DNA of 56,896 nucleotides from Streptomyces tailanensis (GCF_008386495.1 NZ_VTHJ01000063.1:1-56896), one strand, 5' to 3'; shown: positions 7,514 to 20,597, counted from the stretch's first letter. Notes: generated from the letters alone by a model not told the origin. Translations and numbers: made by a program.

Positions 7514-9610
7514 CTACTCAGCCTGGAGCACCAACAGCGCCAGGTCGTCCTCCGGTGGCCGCTGCCCGAACTCGTGCACGAGCCGCCGGATCCGTTCGGC
7601 GATCAGCTGGGCGCTGAGCCCGGCGCAGCCGACCAGGGCGGTGGCGAGGCCGTCCCCGTCGTCGAACATGCGGGGGCCGTTGCGCCGCTCGGTCACGCCG
7701 TCCGTGACGCAGAGCAGCGTGTCGCCGGGGTGCAGTTCGAACGTCTCCGAGACGTACGTCTCGTCCTCGATCACCCCGAGCAGGGCCTGCGGCTCGGCCA
7801 CCGTCCGTACGGCGCCGTCGGGGCTCAGGAGCAGCGGCAGGGGGTGCCCGGCGGAGGCGAGTGTGCAGCGGACGGCGCCGTCGACGGGGACGAGTTCGCC
7901 GTAGAGGAGGGAGAGGAAGCGGGTCTGGGGGCCCTCAGGGTCGACGAGGGCGGGGTCGCCCGCCGTGACGAGGGCGCGGGCGGCGGCGTCTGCGGCCTCG
8001 GTGGCGTCGTCGAGGAGGAGCTGGTTGAGGCGGTCGAGGACGTCGGCGACGCCGTAGCCCTCGCGGGCGAGCAGCCGCAGCCAGGGCCGGGCGAGGCCGA
8101 TGACTACGGCGGCCTCGGGGCCCTTGCCCTGGACGTCGCCGATCGCGAAGGACCAGCGGCCGCGGCCCGCCGGGAACAGATCGTAGAAGTCGCCGCTGGG
8201 TCCGGCCATGTCGCACGGCTCGTACACGAGGGCGCTCGACACACCGGGGATCTCGGCGACCGCCCCGGGCAGCAGTCCGCGTTGCAGGACCCGGCTGATG
8301 GTGGCCTGCCGGGCGTACTGCCGGGCCGCCCCGATCGCCAGCGCGATCCGCCGGCTGAGGTCCTCGACAAGGCCGGTCACCTCGTCCGGGAAGCGGAGCA
8401 GTCCGGCCCGGCCGATGACGAGGGTGCCGAGCGGGCGCCCACCGGCGATCAGCCGGTAGGCGAGGGCGGCGCCGCCGACGCGGTTCTCCCCCGGCCCGCC
8501 TTCATCACTCTCGGCCGTCCCGTCAGTCCCGTCAGTCCCGTCCGTCCCGTCAGTCCCGTCCGTCCCGTCCGTCCCGTCCGTCTCCTCCGGCAGCCTCGGC
8601 CACGGCACCGGCACCGCCCGCGACCGCACCGACTCGGGCAGCCGGGGTGGGTCCTTCTCCAGCGCTCGGCGGAATTCCTCGATGCGGTTCTCGCTGCCGT
8701 GCCAGACCCGGGCGAGCCGGGGCGCCGGGCCGAAGGAACCGTCGGCGCCGCCGCGCCAGCCCAGGCCCTCGTCCTCCAGCCACACGGCGCACCAGTCGGC
8801 CAGGCGCGGCACCAGGAGCTGTCCGGCGAGCGCGGCGACCAGGTCCTCGTCCAACTGCCCGGCGAGCAGGTCGGAGGCCTCGGCGAGGAAGGAGAGGGCG
8901 CCCCGGTTCAGCCACTCCCGGTCCCGCTCCCGCTCCCCGCGCTCGGCTCCGGCGTACGCCCCGAGGCCCACACCGCCCTCTCCACCGCCGTACGCCTCGA
9001 CCTCTTCGATTCCCTCAAGCCCCTCAAGCCCCTCACACCCCTCGATCCCCTCGATCCCTTCCTCCACAGCCATCGCCCCATCAACCGACAGCCGGGCCCA
9101 CACCGTCTTCACGCCCGTGCGGTACGTGACCCCCCAGGCCTCGGAGAGCGCGGCGACGAGGCGGAGGCCGCGCCCGTACTCGGCGGCTCCATAGGGGCGT
9201 TCGACGAGGTAGGGCCGCTCGGCGCCCTCGTCCCGTACGGCTCGGGAGGGGTGGTGGTCGGACACCTCGACGACGAGCCAACCGGAGGCGGTACCGGAGA
9301 CGGTGCGGTCGTCGAGGTCGAATCGGCACAGCAGTTCGACGTCCGTGCCGGCGTGGACGACGGCGTTGGTGACCAGTTCGCTGACCACGACAAGCGCGTC
9401 CTCGACGAGGCGGGCGGTGAGGGAGGGGGCACCGGGCAGCTCCAGTTCGGCCCACTCCGCGAGCGCCGCGCCGACGAAGCGCCGGGCGGCTCCCGGCGCG
9501 AGCGGTCCACCGGGGAGCGAGACGTGCGCCACCGCGCGCCGGCCGGCTCCCGCGCACGCGGAGCCGACGTATGCACCGGTATAGGCGTCATACGCATCCG
9601 CGTCTCCCAT
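7514..9610 (-). CDS. SpoIIE/PP2C phosphatase with RsbW-like kinase and GAF-like region
   Basis: About 698 residues from the ATG at 9610 (start uncertain; the frame is open to 9775). Order: RsbW-type HATPase (about 25-170, N-box 'SELVTNAVVHAG', later 'GRGLRLVAAL'); an E-G-I/L repeat (about 181-202); a GAF-like region (230-440) interrupted by seven D-G-T units; a PP2C/SpoIIE phosphatase (about 445-695, metal motif 'PSGDFYDLF'). Such fusions act in partner-switching control of sigma factors: the kinase phosphorylates anti-anti-sigma proteins and the phosphatase reverses it. It is divergent from the HAMP-repeat kinase, an arrangement that recalls OsaC beside OsaAB in S. coelicolor (memory). Confidence 0.88.
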   Translation of the reverse strand: MGDADAYDAYTGAYVGSACAGAGRRAVAHVSLPGGPLAPGAARRFVGAALAEWAELELPGAPSLTARLVEDALVVVSELVTNAVVHAGTDVELLCRFDLDDRTVSGTASGWLVVEVSDHHPSRAVRDEGAERPYLVERPYGAAEYGRGLRLVAALSEAWGVTYRTGVKTVWARLSVDGAMAVEEGIEGIEGCEGLEGLEGIEEVEAYGGGEGGVGLGAYAGAERGERERDREWLNRGALSFLAEASDLLAGQLDEDLVAALAGQLLVPRLADWCAVWLEDEGLGWRGGADGSFGPAPRLARVWHGSENRIEEFRRALEKDPPRLPESVRSRAVPVPWPRLPEETDGTDGTDGTDGTDGTDGTDGTAESDEGGPGENRVGGAALAYRLIAGGRPLGTLVIGRAGLLRFPDEVTGLVEDLSRRIALAIGAARQYARQATISRVLQRGLLPGAVAEIPGVSSALVYEPCDMAGPSGDFYDLFPAGRGRWSFAIGDVQGKGPEAAVVIGLARPWLRLLAREGYGVADVLDRLNQLLLDDATEAADAAARALVTAGDPALVDPEGPQTRFLSLLYGELVPVDGAVRCTLASAGHPLPLLLSPDGAVRTVAEPQALLGVIEDETYVSETFELHPGDTLLCVTDGVTERRNGPRMFDDGDGLATALVGCAGLSAQLIAERIRRLVHEFGQRPPEDDLALLVLQAE
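8514..8583. repeat. 9-bp tandem repeat coding (Asp-Gly-Thr)n
   Basis: About seven units of CGTC(A/C)GTCC within the SpoIIE-domain gene encode a D-G-T run in the middle of the GAF-like region. The 9-bp period allows length change without frameshift. Confidence 0.85.
9003..9066. repeat. 9-bp degenerate tandem repeat coding E-G-I/L-E-G
   Basis: Repeats of the CCCCTCGAT/CCCCTCAAG type in the same gene encode a run of Glu-Gly-Ile/Leu units between the kinase and GAF-like domains, probably a flexible acidic linker. Confidence 0.75.
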
Positions 9611-9773
9611 GTACGCGGGCGTACCAGGAGCGCGGGACACGGTCTCCCGTTGCGTCGGAATGGCCCCCACTGAGCGGCTCCCTGAGAAGTTCGGACGAAT
9701 AGGCCTCAGGCGGCACGGACAGAGTGACAGACTGGCCACGCCCATAAGCGCCGAGTTACCGAAGTGGGCCCTC

Positions 9774-13972
<4,199 letters not shown>

Positions 13973-13976
<4 letters not shown>

Positions 13977-14545
13977 CCACACAGGATCGGACCGACACCC
14001 GCGCCGGAATCCTCCTCGTCGACGACATGGAGGACAACCTGACCGCGCTGGAGGCCGTCCTGGCATCCCTCAACGAGCCCCTCGTACGGGCCCGTTCGGG
14101 CGAGGAAGCCATGAAGGCCCTCCTCCGGCAGCGCTTCGCCGTCGTCCTCCTCGACGTCCGCATGCCAGGCATGGACGGCTTCGAAACAGCCGCCCACATC
14201 AAACGCCTCGACCAGACGAAAGACGTCCCGATCATCTTCCTCACCGGCACCGAAGCCGACCCCGGCTACACCTTCCGCGGCTACGCCACGGGCGCCGCCG
14301 ACTACTTGACCAAGCCGTTCGACCCGTGGGTGTTACGGGCGAAGGTGAGCGTGTTCCTGGACCTGTACCGCAAGAACCAGCAGCTGGAGACCTTGCTGGC
14401 GAGGCAGCGGGAACACGGGGAGCAGGTCAATTCGAAGCTGGCAGCCTTGGAGAAGCAACTGTCCGAGGCATCCCCGAACCTGACGGAAGTACGAATACAG
14501 GTACGGGATCTCCGCGATCTTGTGGCGAGGGGCGACAGCAGCTGA
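13973..14545 (+). CDS. Response regulator: receiver plus coiled coil, no output domain
   Basis: 190 residues. Receiver domain at 10-130 with the acidic pair D17/D18 ('LLVDDMEDN'), phospho-acceptor D61 in 'LLDVRMPGMDG', a Thr in 'FLTGTEA' and Lys in 'YLTKPFD'. The remaining 60 residues form a Gln/Glu/Leu-rich helix, probably a coiled coil; there is no DNA-binding domain, so output is likely by protein contact. The start overlaps the kinase stop (ATGA), so it is surely the partner. A TTA codon at 14333-14335 (residue 121) is a second bldA-type codon in the operon. It resembles OsaB of S. coelicolor in architecture (memory). Confidence 0.9.
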
Positions 14546-14648
14546 GCCAGGGGCGCGGGGCTGTGTCGATCTGCGGCTCCGCCGCGTGGACGCGACCAGC
14601 CACGAACTACCCACAGCCGCCAAACAGTCCCCCGCCCCCCAGCCGGCG
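14546..14648. repeat. Intergenic repeat of the 'GGGGCGCGGGG' family, copy 2
   Basis: GGGGCGCGGGGCTGTGTCGA followed by GGCTCCGCCGC and ACGCGACCAGCCACGAACTA. It occupies the gap between the convergent response-regulator and acyl-CoA synthetase genes, and probably ends both transcripts. Confidence 0.6.
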
Positions 14649-16526
14649 CTACTTCTCCCGAGCCCCCGCATACATCTCATCAATAAGGTGCTGGTACTCC
14701 TTCTCCACCACCGGCCGCTTCAACTTAAGACTCGGCGTCAACTCCCCGTGCTCCACGTCCAAATCCCTCGGCAGCAACCGGAACTTCTTGATCGTCTGCC
14801 ACCGCTGAAGCCCCTCGTTCACCCGCTTCACATACCCGTCGATGAGCTCAACCGTGGCCGACGCCGAGATGACCTCCCCGTACGGCTTCCCCTCCAGCCC
14901 GTTCTCCTTGGCCCAGCCGAGGATGGACGGCTCGTCGAGGGCGATGAGGGCGGTGCAGAAGTTGCGGTCGGCGCCGATGACCATGACGTTCGACGTGAAG
15001 GGGCACAGCGACTTGAACTGGCCCTCGATCTCGGTCGGCGCGATGTACTTGCCGCCGGAGGTCTTGAAGAGATCCTTCTTGCGGTCGGTGATCCGCAGGT
15101 AGCCGTCGGGCGACAGCTCACCGATGTCACCGGTGTGGAACCACCCGTCGGCCTCCAGCACCTCGGCGGTCTTCTCCGGCAGCTTGTGATAGCCCTCCAT
15201 GATGCCGGGCCCGCGCAGCAGGATCTCGCCGTCGTCCGCGATGCGCACCTCCGTGCCGGGAAGCGGCTTGCCCACCGTGCCCGTGCGGAAGGCCTCGCCC
15301 GGGTTGAGGAAGGAGGCGGCGGAGGACTCCGTCAGACCGTAGCCCTCCAGGATGGGGATGCCGGCGCCTGCGAAGAAGAAGCCGATCTCCGGCGCCAGCG
15401 CGACCGAGCCGGAGACACAGGCACGCAGCCGGCCGCCGAACGCCTCGCGCAGCTTCTTGTAGACCAGCGCGTCGGCGACCTTGTGCTTGGCCCCCAGCCC
15501 GAACGGAACAGACGCGGTGCCGGTGCGACGGAAGTTGTCCTGGCTGACCTTGGCGTACTCACGCGCGACCTCGGCCGCCCACTGGAAGATCTTGTACTTG
15601 GCGGGGCCGCCCTCACGCGCCTTGGCGGCGACACCGTTGTAGACCTTCTCGAAGATGCGCGGCACGGCGGCCATGTACGTCGGCTGCACGACCGGCAGAT
15701 TCTCGATGATCTTGTCGACCCGGCCGTCGACGGCGGTGATGTGCCCGACCTCGATGTGTCCCGCGAGGAGCACCTTGCCCATGACATGCGCCAGCGGCAG
15801 CCACAGGTACTGCACGTCCTCCGGCTGGAGCAGGCCGGTCGCGCCGATGGCCTTCGCCATGTACGCCCAGTTGTCGTGCGGGAGGCGGACACCCTTGGGG
15901 CGGCCGGTGGTGCCCGAGGTGTAGATGAGGGTGGCGAGCTGGTCCTTGGTGATCGCGCCGACCTTCTCCTTGATCAGGTCGGGCTTCTTCTCCAGATACG
16001 CGGCGCCGCGCTCCTCCAGCTCGGCGAGGGAGAGGATCCAGTCCTCCGAGAGGTCCGCGCCCTCGGGGTCGATGACGACGACATGGGTCAGCTCCGGCAG
16101 CTCGGCCTTCTTCTCGCGGGCCTTGGCGAGCTGCGCGGCGTCCTCGGCGATGAGGACCCGGCTGCCGGAGTCGGCCAGGATGTACGCGGATTCCTCGGCG
16201 TTCGTCTGCGGGTAGACCGTGGTGTTGGCCGCGCCCGCGCACATGATGCCGAGGTCGCACAGGATCCACTCGATCCTGGTGGCGGAGGACAGGGCGATCC
16301 GCTGTTCCGGCTGCACGCCCAGCTCGACGAGCCCGGCCGCGATGGCGTTGACCCGTTCGGCCGCCTGCGTCCAGCTCAGCGACTTCCAGTCCGAGGGGCC
16401 CTGGCCGGAGGCAGGAGGCACGGGGTGGCGGAAGGCCTCGGCGTCCGGTGTGGCCGCCACGCGCTCCAGGAAGAGGGCCGCCATGGACGGCGGACGGTTC
16501 TCGATCAGGGTCTGTGTGTCGCTCAC
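14649..16526 (-). CDS. Long-chain acyl-CoA synthetase (AMP-forming, FadD family)
   Basis: 625 residues, GTG start. Adenylates a fatty acid and transfers it to CoA. ANL-superfamily motifs: 'LIYTSGTTGRPKG' near 200 (ATP phosphate loop), 'GYGLTESSAA', 'WFHTGDIGEL' and 'DRKKDLFKTSGGKYIAP', the last carrying a hinge Lys. No membrane segment; length and 'FKTSGGKYIAPTEIE' resemble FadD15-type enzymes. Monocistronic between two convergent or terminator-bounded neighbours. Its upstream region holds short tandem repeats and a palindrome (16630-16639) that could be an operator for a fatty-acid regulator. Confidence 0.92.
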   Translation of the reverse strand: MSDTQTLIENRPPSMAALFLERVAATPDAEAFRHPVPPASGQGPSDWKSLSWTQAAERVNAIAAGLVELGVQPEQRIALSSATRIEWILCDLGIMCAGAANTTVYPQTNAEESAYILADSGSRVLIAEDAAQLAKAREKKAELPELTHVVVIDPEGADLSEDWILSLAELEERGAAYLEKKPDLIKEKVGAITKDQLATLIYTSGTTGRPKGVRLPHDNWAYMAKAIGATGLLQPEDVQYLWLPLAHVMGKVLLAGHIEVGHITAVDGRVDKIIENLPVVQPTYMAAVPRIFEKVYNGVAAKAREGGPAKYKIFQWAAEVAREYAKVSQDNFRRTGTASVPFGLGAKHKVADALVYKKLREAFGGRLRACVSGSVALAPEIGFFFAGAGIPILEGYGLTESSAASFLNPGEAFRTGTVGKPLPGTEVRIADDGEILLRGPGIMEGYHKLPEKTAEVLEADGWFHTGDIGELSPDGYLRITDRKKDLFKTSGGKYIAPTEIEGQFKSLCPFTSNVMVIGADRNFCTALIALDEPSILGWAKENGLEGKPYGEVISASATVELIDGYVKRVNEGLQRWQTIKKFRLLPRDLDVEHGELTPSLKLKRPVVEKEYQHLIDEMYAGAREK

Positions 16527-16548
16527 GACATCCTCCGGGGCCCGCGAC

Positions 16549-16615
16549 AGTGCGGCTGGCTCATGGACTGTGTGCTCATGGACTGTGTACTCAACGACTG
16601 TGCGGCTGGCTCAAA
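16549..16615. repeat. Short degenerate tandem repeats upstream of the acyl-CoA synthetase
   Basis: Units of CTCATGGACTGTGTG/A are followed by CTCAACGACTGTGCGGCTGG; the string GTGCGGCTGGCTCA occurs at both ends of the array. It lies in the 5' untranslated region, starting about 20 bases before the GTG start. Confidence 0.7.
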
Positions 16616-16629
16616 GCGGCTGTTGTTTA

Positions 16630-16639
16630 ACTCGCGAGT
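16630..16639. promoter_or_regulatory. Palindrome ACTCGCGAGT, possible operator
   Basis: Perfect 10-base palindrome about 100 bases upstream of the acyl-CoA synthetase start, flanked by TTA and AA. Apart from this, the tandem repeats and the lepA terminator, the 274-base gap 16527-16800 shows no other feature. Function inferred from position only. Confidence 0.35.
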
Positions 16640-16732
16640 AACCATCGAGTGGTGATCAGAGTAGAGGGCTGCCCGCCCGTTGGTAAGGGGCGGCGGGCCG
16701 TCACTTTCCACCGAGAACGACCGTACAAACGC

Positions 16733-16770
16733 ATGCGGGCCCGCCGCGCCGAAACGCGACGGACCCGCAT
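16733..16770. terminator. Terminator hairpin downstream of lepA
   Basis: ATGCGGGCCCGCCGCG pairs with CGCGACGGACCCGCAT (16-bp stem with two G-U pairs) around a short loop. It lies 31 bases beyond the lepA stop. Confidence 0.75.
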
Positions 16771-16800
16771 CCTGCCCAAGTTTCCAGGGGTAACAGGTGG

Positions 16801-18669
16801 CTACTTCTTGCCCTTGCCCCCACCCGCGCTGTCGTCACTGGACAGCACGGCGATGAAGGCCTCCTGCGGAACCTCCACGGAGCCCACCATCTTCATCCGC
16901 TTCTTGCCTTCCTTCTGCTTCTCCAGCAGCTTCCGCTTACGGGAGATGTCACCGCCGTAGCACTTGGCGAGGACGTCCTTGCGGATGGCGCGGATGGTCT
17001 CGCGGGCGATGACGCGCGACCCGATGGCGGCCTGGATCGGCACCTCGAAGGCCTGCCGCGGGATCAGCTCGCGCAGCTTGGCGACGAGCCGCACACCGTA
17101 CGCGTACGCCGCGTCCTTGTGGGTGATCGCCGAGAAGGCGTCCACCTTGTCGCCGTGCAGCAGGATGTCGACCTTGACCAGGCTGGAGGTCTGCTCGCCG
17201 GTGGGCTCGTAGTCGAGCGAGGCGTAGCCGCGGGTCTTGGACTTCAGCTGGTCGAAGAAGTCGAAGACGATCTCGGCGAGGGGGAGGGTGTACCGGATCT
17301 CGACCCGGTCCTCGGAGAGGTAGTCCATGCCGAGCAGGACACCGCGCCGGGTCTGGCACAGCTCCATGATCGACCCGATGAACTCGCTCGGCGCCAGGAT
17401 CGTCGCCCGTACGACCGGCTCGTACACCTCCCCGATCTTCCCCTCGGGGAACTCGCTCGGGTTGGTGACGGTGTGCTCGCTGCCGTCCTCCATCACCACC
17501 CGGTACACGACGTTCGGCGCGGTGGCGATGAGGTCGAGCCCGAACTCACGCTCCAGCCGCTCGCGGATGACGTCGAGGTGCAGCAGCCCGAGGAAGCCGA
17601 CGCGGAAGCCGAAGCCCAGCGCGGCGGAGGTCTCCGGCTCGTAGACGAGCGCGGCGTCGTTGAGCTGGAGCTTGTCGAGGGCGTCGCGCAGTTCGGGGTA
17701 GTCGGACCCGTCGAGCGGATACAGACCCGAGAAGACCATGGGCTTGGGGTCCTTGTACCCGCCCAGCGCCTCGGTCGCCCCCTTGGCCTGGCTGGTGATC
17801 GTGTCACCGACCTTCGACTGCCGGACGTCCTTCACACCGGTGATGAGGTAGCCCACCTCACCCACGCCCAGCCCGTCCGCGGGGAGCATCTCGGGCGAGT
17901 TGGTCCCGATCTCCAGCAGCTCGTGCGTGGCGTTCGTCGACATCATCCGGATCCGCTCACGCTTGTTGAGCTGGCCGTCGATGACACGGACGTACGTGAC
18001 GACGCCCCGGTAGGAGTCGTAGACCGAGTCGAAGATCATCGCGCGGGCGGGCGCGTCCTTGACGCCGACCGGCGCCGGAACCTCGGCGACGACCCGGTCG
18101 AGCAGCGCGTCGACACCCACACCCGTCTTGGCGGAGACCTTGAGGACGTCCTCGGGGTCGCAGCCGATGAGGTTGGCGAGCTCCTCGGAGAACTTCTCCG
18201 GCTGGGCGGCCGGCAGGTCGATCTTGTTCAGTACGGGGATGATCTTGAGGTCGTTCTCCATCGCCAGGTAGAGGTTGGCGAGGGTCTGGGCCTCGATGCC
18301 CTGGGCCGCGTCGACGAGGAGGACGGTCCCCTCACAGGCCGCCAGCGACCGTGACACCTCGTACGTGAAGTCGACGTGCCCGGGGGTGTCGATCATGTTG
18401 AGGATGTGCGTGTTGCCCGGCTCGGTGGTCGGCGCCCAGGGCAGACGCACCGCCTGGGACTTGATCGTGATGCCGCGCTCACGCTCGATGTCCATGCGGT
18501 CGAGGTACTGAGCACGCATCTGCCGCTGCTCGACCACACCGGTCAGCTGGAGCATCCGGTCGGCGAGCGTGGACTTGCCGTGGTCGATGTGCGCGATGAT
18601 GCAGAAATTGCGGATCAGAGCCGGGTCGGTACGGCTCGGCTCGGGCACATGGCTAGGGATCGCGGGCAC
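16801..18669 (-). CDS. lepA: Elongation factor 4 (LepA), ribosome-associated GTPase
   Basis: 622 residues. Translational GTPase related to EF-G that acts in back-translocation or ribosome assembly. G1 'AHIDHGKSTLADRM', G2 'RGITIKS', G3 'DTPGH', G4 'NKIDLP'; then EF-G-like domains and the LepA-specific C-terminal domain ('KDVLAKCYGGDISRKRKLLE'). The GTG at 18669 is preferred: AGGA lies 7 bases upstream and the product begins VPAIPSHVPEPSRTDP, the family's usual start; an ATG 28 codons earlier has no support. It is divergent from rpsT with 224 bases between. Confidence 0.95.
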   Translation of the reverse strand: MPAIPSHVPEPSRTDPALIRNFCIIAHIDHGKSTLADRMLQLTGVVEQRQMRAQYLDRMDIERERGITIKSQAVRLPWAPTTEPGNTHILNMIDTPGHVDFTYEVSRSLAACEGTVLLVDAAQGIEAQTLANLYLAMENDLKIIPVLNKIDLPAAQPEKFSEELANLIGCDPEDVLKVSAKTGVGVDALLDRVVAEVPAPVGVKDAPARAMIFDSVYDSYRGVVTYVRVIDGQLNKRERIRMMSTNATHELLEIGTNSPEMLPADGLGVGEVGYLITGVKDVRQSKVGDTITSQAKGATEALGGYKDPKPMVFSGLYPLDGSDYPELRDALDKLQLNDAALVYEPETSAALGFGFRVGFLGLLHLDVIRERLEREFGLDLIATAPNVVYRVVMEDGSEHTVTNPSEFPEGKIGEVYEPVVRATILAPSEFIGSIMELCQTRRGVLLGMDYLSEDRVEIRYTLPLAEIVFDFFDQLKSKTRGYASLDYEPTGEQTSSLVKVDILLHGDKVDAFSAITHKDAAYAYGVRLVAKLRELIPRQAFEVPIQAAIGSRVIARETIRAIRKDVLAKCYGGDISRKRKLLEKQKEGKKRMKMVGSVEVPQEAFIAVLSSDDSAGGGKGKK

Positions 18670-18782
18670 GCAGGGTCCTGATTCTTGAGGCGTCCGCAGC
18701 CGTCTGCGGTCTCGGGTCGGATCGGATCTAGCGGGTCTATACGTAGGCTCCATGGTCCCACGGGTGGAGAGCTGCGACCGGT

Positions 18783-18812
18783 TTGGGCCGACCCGAGGGC
18801 TGCTGGTAACGT
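18783..18812 (+). promoter_or_regulatory. Candidate rpsT promoter
   Basis: TTGGGC (18783-18788) and TAACGT (18807-18812), 18-base spacer. The predicted start near 18819 places the hairpin at 18817-18853 at the very 5' end of the transcript. Consensus-based inference. Confidence 0.45.
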
Positions 18813-18816
18813 GGGC

Positions 18817-18853
18817 GGCTGTGTCTCATGCCCTCTCAGCAGGAGACACAGCC
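18817..18853 (+). promoter_or_regulatory. Hairpin in the rpsT 5' leader
   Basis: GGCTGTGTCTC (18817-18827) and GAGACACAGCC (18843-18853) form a perfect 11-bp stem with a 15-base loop, 40 bases before the rpsT start. It could be a stabilising 5' hairpin or an autoregulatory S20 site; it has no U-tract. Confidence 0.55.
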
Positions 18854-18893
18854 AAGGAAAACCAAGCTCAAACCAAGCTGAAAAGGCTCATTC

Positions 18894-19160
18894 GTGGCGA
18901 ACATCAAGTCCCAGATCAAGCGGAACAAGACCAACGAGAAGGCGCGCCTTCGCAACAAGGCCGTCAAGTCGTCGCTCAAGACCGCGATCCGCAAGGCCCG
19001 TGAGGCCGCTGCCGCGGGTGACGTCGAGAAGGCCACCGAGTACCAGCGCGCTGCCGCGCGTCAGCTCGACAAGGCCGTCTCGAAGGGCGTCATCCACAAG
19101 AACCAGGCCGCCAACAAGAAGTCGGCGCTTGCTTCCAAGGTCGCCACCCTCAAGGGCTGA
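18894..19160 (+). CDS. rpsT: 30S ribosomal protein S20
   Basis: 88 residues, Lys/Arg/Ala-rich, starting VANIKSQIKRNKTNEKAR (GTG), the typical S20 start. S20 binds 16S rRNA early in 30S assembly. Normal length and no anomalies. Divergently transcribed from lepA, a pairing that I recall as conserved in actinobacteria. The 5' leader has a strong hairpin (18817-18853) and a short AACCAAGCT direct repeat just before the start. Confidence 0.97.
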   Translation: MANIKSQIKRNKTNEKARLRNKAVKSSLKTAIRKAREAAAAGDVEKATEYQRAAARQLDKAVSKGVIHKNQAANKKSALASKVATLKG

Positions 19161-19282
19161 GCCCTTCTGATCTGACCGCCGGCTGGACCCAGAGCGGGCC
19201 CTCTCTCATCCGCTCCCACCCGGCACCCCGGATTCGCACGCGGCCTGCGTTCGCCACGCGGGTGCGGATCCAGCATCATCCC

Positions 19283-19330
19283 GAGGCCCCGCCGCACTCC
19301 CCTTCCCCAGGGTGGTGAGACGGGGCCTTC
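19283..19330 (+). terminator. Probable rpsT terminator
   Basis: GAGGCCCCG at 19283-19291 pairs with CGGGGCCTTC at 19321-19330 around an imperfectly paired interior. Confidence 0.5.
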
Positions 19331-19408
19331 GGCGTTGGGGTGCGATGAGCGCCCCGAAGGGGCGCGGGGAACTGCGCGACAAGCCGCGACGCACCCGCAC
19401 GTACGAAC

Positions 19409-19507
19409 TCTTCCGCGGGGGTCGGGGGCAGCGCCCCTGGATGGGGGTCCCCCCGCTCGAGCGAAGCCGAGAGTGGGGGAGGGACGGATAGGGGCGGCGG
19501 GGGCGAA
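19409..19507. repeat. Hairpin-bearing intergenic repeat, copy 2
   Basis: Same organisation as copy 1 at 36-135: a G/C-rich arm, then CCCCCCGCTCGAGCGAAG and CCGAGAGTGGGGGAGGG, then GGGGCGGCGGGGGCGAAA. It lies just past the holA stop. Confidence 0.7.
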
Positions 19508-19528
19508 ACCCCTCAGGTACGAACCCCC

Positions 19529-20515
19529 TCAGCGCCGCCCAGACCGCGCGGCCCGCGCAATCGTCACCACGGCCTTCTCCAACGCGTACTCAGGATCATC
19601 CCCCCCACCCTTCACCCCCGCATCGGCCTCAGCCACAGCCCGCAACGCCACAGCAATACCGTCCGGCGTCCACCCCCGCATCTGCTGCCGCACCCGATCG
19701 ATCTTCCACGGCGGCATCCCCAACTCCCGCGCAAGATCCCCCGGCCGCCCACCCCGCGCCGACGACAGCTTCCCGATCGCCCGCACCCCCTGAGCCAACG
19801 CACTGGTGATCAACACCGGCGCCACCCCGGTCGACAACGACCACCTGAGCGCCTCCAACGCCTCCGCCGCCCGCCCCTCGACGGCCCGATCGGCCACCTC
19901 GAAGCTCGACGCCTCGGCCCGCCCCGTGTAGTACCGCCCGACGACCGCCTCGTCGATCGTCCCCTCGACATCCGCGACCAGCTGCGACGCCGCCGACGCG
20001 AGCTCCCGCAGATCACTCCCGATCGCGTCGACGAGCGCCTGGCACGCCTCGGCCGTGGCGGACCGCCCGAGCGCCCGGAACTCCCCCCGCACGAACGCCA
20101 GCCGCTCCGCCGGCTTCGTCATCTTCGGGCACGCCACCTCCCGCGCCCCCGCCTTACGGGCCGCGTCCAGCAGCCCCTTCCCCTTGGCGCCGCCCGCGTG
20201 CACCAGCACGAGGGTGATCTCCTCGGCCGGAGCCCCGAGATACGCCTTCACGTCCTTGATCGTGTCGGCCGACAGATCCTGCGCATTGCGTACGACCACG
20301 ACCTTCCGCTCGGCGAAGAGCGACGGACTCGTCAACTCGGCGAGCGTGCCGGGCTGCAACTGGTCCGAGGACAGATCACGTACGTCCGTGTCGGCGTCGG
20401 CGGCCTTCGCGGCGGCCACCACCTCCCGCACGGCACGGTCGAGCAGCAGGTCCTCCTGGCCCACGGCAAGCGTGAGGGGGGCGAGAGGGTCGTCGTTCGC
20501 AGTCTTCTTGGCCAT
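19529..20515 (-). CDS. holA: DNA polymerase III subunit delta
   Basis: 328-residue clamp-loader delta subunit, which opens the beta clamp during replication. N-terminal P-loop-like domain without a Walker motif ('LTLAVGQEDLLLDRAV', 'SLFAERKVVVVRNAQ'), middle lid domain, and C-terminal collar domain ('PPWKIDRVRQQMRGW'). ATG 20515 (MAKKTANDDPLA) is preferred to 20527 or 20545 on family length, although neither has a strong ribosome site. Last gene of the minus-strand run from comEA. Followed by a hairpin repeat. Confidence 0.93.
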   Translation of the reverse strand: MAKKTANDDPLAPLTLAVGQEDLLLDRAVREVVAAAKAADADTDVRDLSSDQLQPGTLAELTSPSLFAERKVVVVRNAQDLSADTIKDVKAYLGAPAEEITLVLVHAGGAKGKGLLDAARKAGAREVACPKMTKPAERLAFVRGEFRALGRSATAEACQALVDAIGSDLRELASAASQLVADVEGTIDEAVVGRYYTGRAEASSFEVADRAVEGRAAEALEALRWSLSTGVAPVLITSALAQGVRAIGKLSSARGGRPGDLARELGMPPWKIDRVRQQMRGWTPDGIAVALRAVAEADAGVKGGGDDPEYALEKAVVTIARAARSGRR

Positions 20516-20597
20516 CCCCGAAAGCATCCCACGCCCCACTGACAAGGGGCCCTCCGGCCGTCAGGCAGAGGTCACCGAGCCCTCCCAGCGGGGGCCG

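Larger units (their letters stand above)
19161..19528. other. Gene-free 368-base stretch between rpsT and holA
   Basis: Holds an rpsT terminator-like hairpin (19283-19330), a 'GGGGCGCGGGG' family repeat (about 19345-19400) and copy 2 of the hairpin-bearing repeat (19409-19507). No credible gene is seen. Confidence 0.8.

Noticed and set aside
8514..8583. Possible CRISPR or regulatory array from 9-bp repeats
   Set aside because: Units are contiguous and code for Asp-Gly-Thr inside a gene.
18670..18753. ATG 28 codons upstream of the lepA start
   Set aside because: Extension is Arg-rich and not family-like; the GTG at 18669 has a ribosome site and the normal N-terminus.
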